NCBI GenBank assembly: GCA_964461325.1
Contig: CAYWTW010000033.1
Coordinates: 1-8,607, forward strand
Source: CAYUVV01 sp964461325
GTDB taxonomy: Bacteria; Patescibacteriota; Minisyncoccia; Phycocordibacterales; JACOZG01
Reading direction: 5' to 3'
DNA: 8,607 bases
Part shown: piece by piece, positions 6,615 to 8,607 of the stretch
How the letters are laid out: every line of letters starts with the position of its first letter
Position numbering within the stretch: position 1 is the first letter of the stretch
Translations under genes and position numbers: made by a program
Notes under the pieces: model-generated
What the model was told of the DNA's origin: nothing
Seen by the model: the letters and a program-made list of their open reading frames with translations, nothing else
The model's database searches: none

Positions 6615-7829
6615 ATGAAATTTAAATTTCGAGCCAAAAATCGCGAAGGCCAGATGGTGGAGGGTGAGCGGGAATCGGCCGATCGTTTGGCCCTAGCTCG
6701 CGAACTGCGCCCGAGCGGCCTGACTTTGTTTTGGGCCGAGCCGGTAGCGGTGCCGGTTGGTTGGAAAAAACTGATGATCCGTCTTACTTTCGGCCGCGTC
6801 AAGTTGAAAGACAAAATTTTGTTTGCCGGCAACCTCGCTTCAATGCTCGAAGCCGGTTTGCCTCTGGCTCGCGCGCTCGACGTCATTAGTCGTCAAAATA
6901 CCAACCAGGTTTTTCAACCTATTCTGCAAACTTTGGCTCAAAAGATTCGCAATGGCGAAAGTTTTAGCCAGGCGCTCGGTTCGTTCCCAGAAGTCTTTCC
7001 GCCCGTCTTTGTGGCGATGGTGGCGGCCGGCGAAGAATCTGGCAAATTAACCGGCGCGCTAGCGATTGTGCGGCGGCAGATGGAGAGGAATTATAATTTG
7101 CGGCGCAAGGTCCGCGGCGCGATGCTTTATCCTTTGATTATCGTCATCGCGATTATTATCATCGCCGTGGTGATGATGATTTTTTTGGTCCCCACTTTGA
7201 CCGGCTTGTTTACCGAGCTCAACGTGGAGTTGCCCTTAAGCACCAGATTGGTCATTGCCGTCAGCAATTTTCTGTCCCATTATCCCGTTTTGGCGCTCTC
7301 GTCTGCCGGGCTGATTTTGGCGTTGCTGACGCGCTTGGGTCGAACGCGCAAGGGGCGGCGTTGGCTCGCGCTGTTCTGGCTCCGTCTGCCCGTTATTCGG
7401 GAGATTAGCCGGCAGATGAACGCGGCGGTGATTATGCGGACGCTCTCCTCGCTTCTGTCTTCCGGCGTGAGCATGGTTGAAGCGCTTAACATCACCCGTC
7501 AGGTTCTCGCCAACCCGTTTTTCCAAGAATCGCTTAATCAGGCGGTGCTTGAGGTGACGCGGGGCCAGCCGTTGTCGAAAATTTTTCGAGATTATCGCGA
7601 GATTTACCCGCCGCTCGTTGGTGAGCTGGTGGAAGTGGGGGAAGAGACCGGCGATCTGCCGAAATTACTGCTCAAGGGGGCGTTATTTTACGAAAGCGAG
7701 GTCAATCAAATGACTAAAAATTTATCGACCATCATCGAGCCGGTGTTGATGGTTTTGGTCGGCGCGGCCGTTGGTTTTTTCGCCATTTCCATGATTGCCC
7801 CGATTTATTCGCTCTCGAGTAGCTTTTAA
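6615..7829 (+). CDS. pilC: Type IV pilus inner-membrane platform protein PilC (GspF family)
   Basis: 404 residues, typical for the family. It sits in the cytoplasmic membrane, couples the PilB motor to the growing pilus and holds pilins at the assembly site. The N-terminus, F-K-F-R-A-K-N-R-E-G-Q-M-V-E-G-E, is the usual PilC start. Two T2SSF repeats follow: one at about 66-190, with L-A-S-M-L-E-A-G-L-P-L and A-G-E-E-S-G-K-L (138-145), and one at about 266-393, with L-S-S-L-L-S-S-G-V-S-M and V-G-E-E-T-G-D-L-P (341-349). Three membrane segments are visible at about 170-193, 223-241 and 374-397. It lies 12 bases after pilB; an AGGG sits only one base from the ATG, too close for an ordinary Shine-Dalgarno site. 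Same operon as pilB and the following prepilins. Confidence 0.95.
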   Translation: MKFKFRAKNREGQMVEGERESADRLALARELRPSGLTLFWAEPVAVPVGWKKLMIRLTFGRVKLKDKILFAGNLASMLEAGLPLARALDVISRQNTNQVFQPILQTLAQKIRNGESFSQALGSFPEVFPPVFVAMVAAGEESGKLTGALAIVRRQMERNYNLRRKVRGAMLYPLIIVIAIIIIAVVMMIFLVPTLTGLFTELNVELPLSTRLVIAVSNFLSHYPVLALSSAGLILALLTRLGRTRKGRRWLALFWLRLPVIREISRQMNAAVIMRTLSSLLSSGVSMVEALNITRQVLANPFFQESLNQAVLEVTRGQPLSKIFRDYREIYPPLVGELVEVGEETGDLPKLLLKGALFYESEVNQMTKNLSTIIEPVLMVLVGAAVGFFAISMIAPIYSLSSSF

Positions 7830-7832
7830 TTA

Positions 7833-8309
7833 ATGTTGCCCGATCAACGCGGTTTGAGTTTGGTCGAAGTGCTGGTGGCCGTGGCGATTGTCGGCCTTTT
7901 GGCCGCCGTCGCGATTATTCCCTTTAGTCGATTTTACGAGCAGCGAGTCTTGGATGATACGGCCGAGACCGCTCTGGCTTTTCTCGCCGAAGCGCGAGCC
8001 GCGACCTTGTCTTCCGCCGGAGCCGTAGGCGAGCAGTACGGCGTTCAATTCGAAAGTGATAGAATAATCAAGTTCGTGGGGGCAACCTACGGCGGGCTGG
8101 GGCCGAACGATGTCGAATATTTGTTGCCCACGGCGGTTGCGCTTGGCATCGATTTAACGGGCGGTGGCCGCGAAGTTGTTTTTGCCCGTCTGACGGGCAA
8201 GGCCGGGGCCACGGGCGAGATCGCAGTCAGTCTGGTTAGTGACCCAACCCGGACGCGCGTGGTAAAAATCGAGTCTTTGGGAGTGGCTTATTTGCAGACG
8301 AATGATTAA
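7833..8309 (+). CDS. GspH/FimT-like minor (pseudo)pilin with prepilin leader
   Basis: 158 residues. A short 7-residue leader ends Q-R-G7, followed by L-S-L-V-E and a hydrophobic helix to about residue 30: the class III prepilin signal, cut by a prepilin peptidase after Gly, with the conserved Glu at mature position +5. The mature first residue is Leu instead of the common Phe or Met. The downstream pattern, F-L-A-E-A-R-A-A-T-L-S-S (50-61), Y-G-V-Q-F-E-S-D-R (69-77) and the closing strand region R-V-V-K-I-E-S-L-G-V (142-151), resembles the GspH/FimT minor pseudopilins that cap or prime pilus fibres. It begins 3 bases after pilC and overlaps the next gene by 8 bases. No Shine-Dalgarno site is seen. 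Family assignment is by pattern only; it could instead be a generic pilin-like protein of this lineage. Confidence 0.85.
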   Translation: MLPDQRGLSLVEVLVAVAIVGLLAAVAIIPFSRFYEQRVLDDTAETALAFLAEARAATLSSAGAVGEQYGVQFESDRIIKFVGATYGGLGPNDVEYLLPTAVALGIDLTGGGREVVFARLTGKAGATGEIAVSLVSDPTRTRVVKIESLGVAYLQTND

Positions 8310-8547
8310 GTTTAAAAAATACATTACGGGATTTGGTTTAATTGAGATTCTCGTCGGCGCCGCGATTATCGTTGGTTTGGTCGGCGGCGGCGCGAGCGTT
8401 TTGGCCCATCTCTCGCGGGTGGCTCAGAGCACTTGGCGCGAATCCAAAGCGGTTTGGTGGTTGGAGGAGGGAGCCGAGGCGATGCGCCTGTTTCGAGACG
8501 TGAGTTGGTCGAATATCGCCGGTCTCAATCACCGAACAGTATATTAA
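8302..8547 (+). CDS. Prepilin-like minor pilin, apparently broken by a frameshift
   Basis: As read, the frame gives 81 residues and stops at TAA 8545-8547. The N-terminus has a basic leader ending I-T-G10, then F-G-L-I-E-I-L-V and a hydrophobic helix to about residue 36, a clean class III prepilin signal with Glu at +5. The stretch W-W-L-E-E-G-A-E-A-M-R-L-F-R-D (52-66) and W-S-N-I-A-G-L (69-75) is of a kind I recall from pilin-like proteins of Patescibacteria, which usually run on for another hundred or more residues. The stop comes just where a 'T-x-Y-Y-L-x-Y' strand would be expected, and the neighbouring frame supplies L-T-Y-K-D-G-R-D-F from 8544. The ATG lies inside the end of the preceding gene (8-base overlap), so it is translationally linked. 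Either the gene is mutated or the sequence has a one-base error. Confidence 0.75.
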   Translation: MIKFKKYITGFGLIEILVGAAIIVGLVGGGASVLAHLSRVAQSTWRESKAVWWLEEGAEAMRLFRDVSWSNIAGLNHRTVY

Positions 8548-8607
8548 CTTACAAGGACGGGAGGGACTTTCGCGACCAGAACGACGCCGACCCCGCTCGT
8601 CCAGCGA
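8544..8607 (+). other. Probable continuation of the last prepilin gene in a shifted frame
   Basis: Codons read from 8544 give L-T-Y-K-D-G-R-D-F-R-D-Q-N and onward with no stop to the window edge, while the upstream frame ends at 8545-8547. Joining the two after the Tyr codon at 8542 needs a one-base deletion (or a two-base insertion) in about 8536-8546. The joined protein would read T-V-Y-(x)-L-T-Y-K-D-G, which looks natural for a pilin globular domain. The open frame is seen directly; continuity is inferred. Confidence 0.55.

Overview
The window looks like part of a bacterial chromosome from the Candidate Phyla Radiation (Patescibacteria), most likely a Parcubacteria-type lineage. This is an inference from protein character: secreted proteins that begin after the signal peptide with a W-T-P-P / paired-Cys / P-I-N-x-S / K-x-G-S-L-G segment, a PilB whose Cys-rich zinc site is replaced by another segment, short prepilins with [TR]-G-[FL]-x-L-[IV]-E leaders, and genes packed without Shine-Dalgarno sites. 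All reading frames fit the standard bacterial code, with TAA at most stops and TGA once. No rRNA, tRNA or taxonomic marker is present, so the assignment is tentative.

All recognisable genes are on the + strand. Positions 1-1250 hold the 3' part of a large, presumably exported protein with a PKD-like Ig fold followed by a beta-propeller of LVIVD-type repeats. A 97-base gap (1251-1347) carries a good extended -10 promoter (TGTTATAAT at 1316-1324). From 1348 to the right edge six genes are packed almost without gaps (TAA/ATG abutting, ATGA overlap, 12-base gap, 3-base gap, 8-base overlap) and read as one operon. They are two tandem paralogous secreted proteins with YadA-head-like beta-roll repeats and Cys-containing C-terminal domains, then pilB (assembly ATPase), pilC (inner-membrane platform), a GspH/FimT-like minor (pseudo)pilin, and a second prepilin-like gene that appears to be frameshifted near 8540.

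PilB and PilC would power and anchor assembly of a type IV pilus or pseudopilus from prepilin-type subunits such as the last two genes. The two beta-roll proteins carry ordinary Sec signal peptides, not prepilin leaders, and have no visible membrane or wall anchor. Because they head the same operon, the main hypothesis is that they are adhesive fibres that work with the pilus machine, for example as tip or surface-retained adhesins. That link rests on gene order only. The most noteworthy points are this adhesin pair, its conserved modules, the Cys-free PilB insert, and the broken terminal prepilin.
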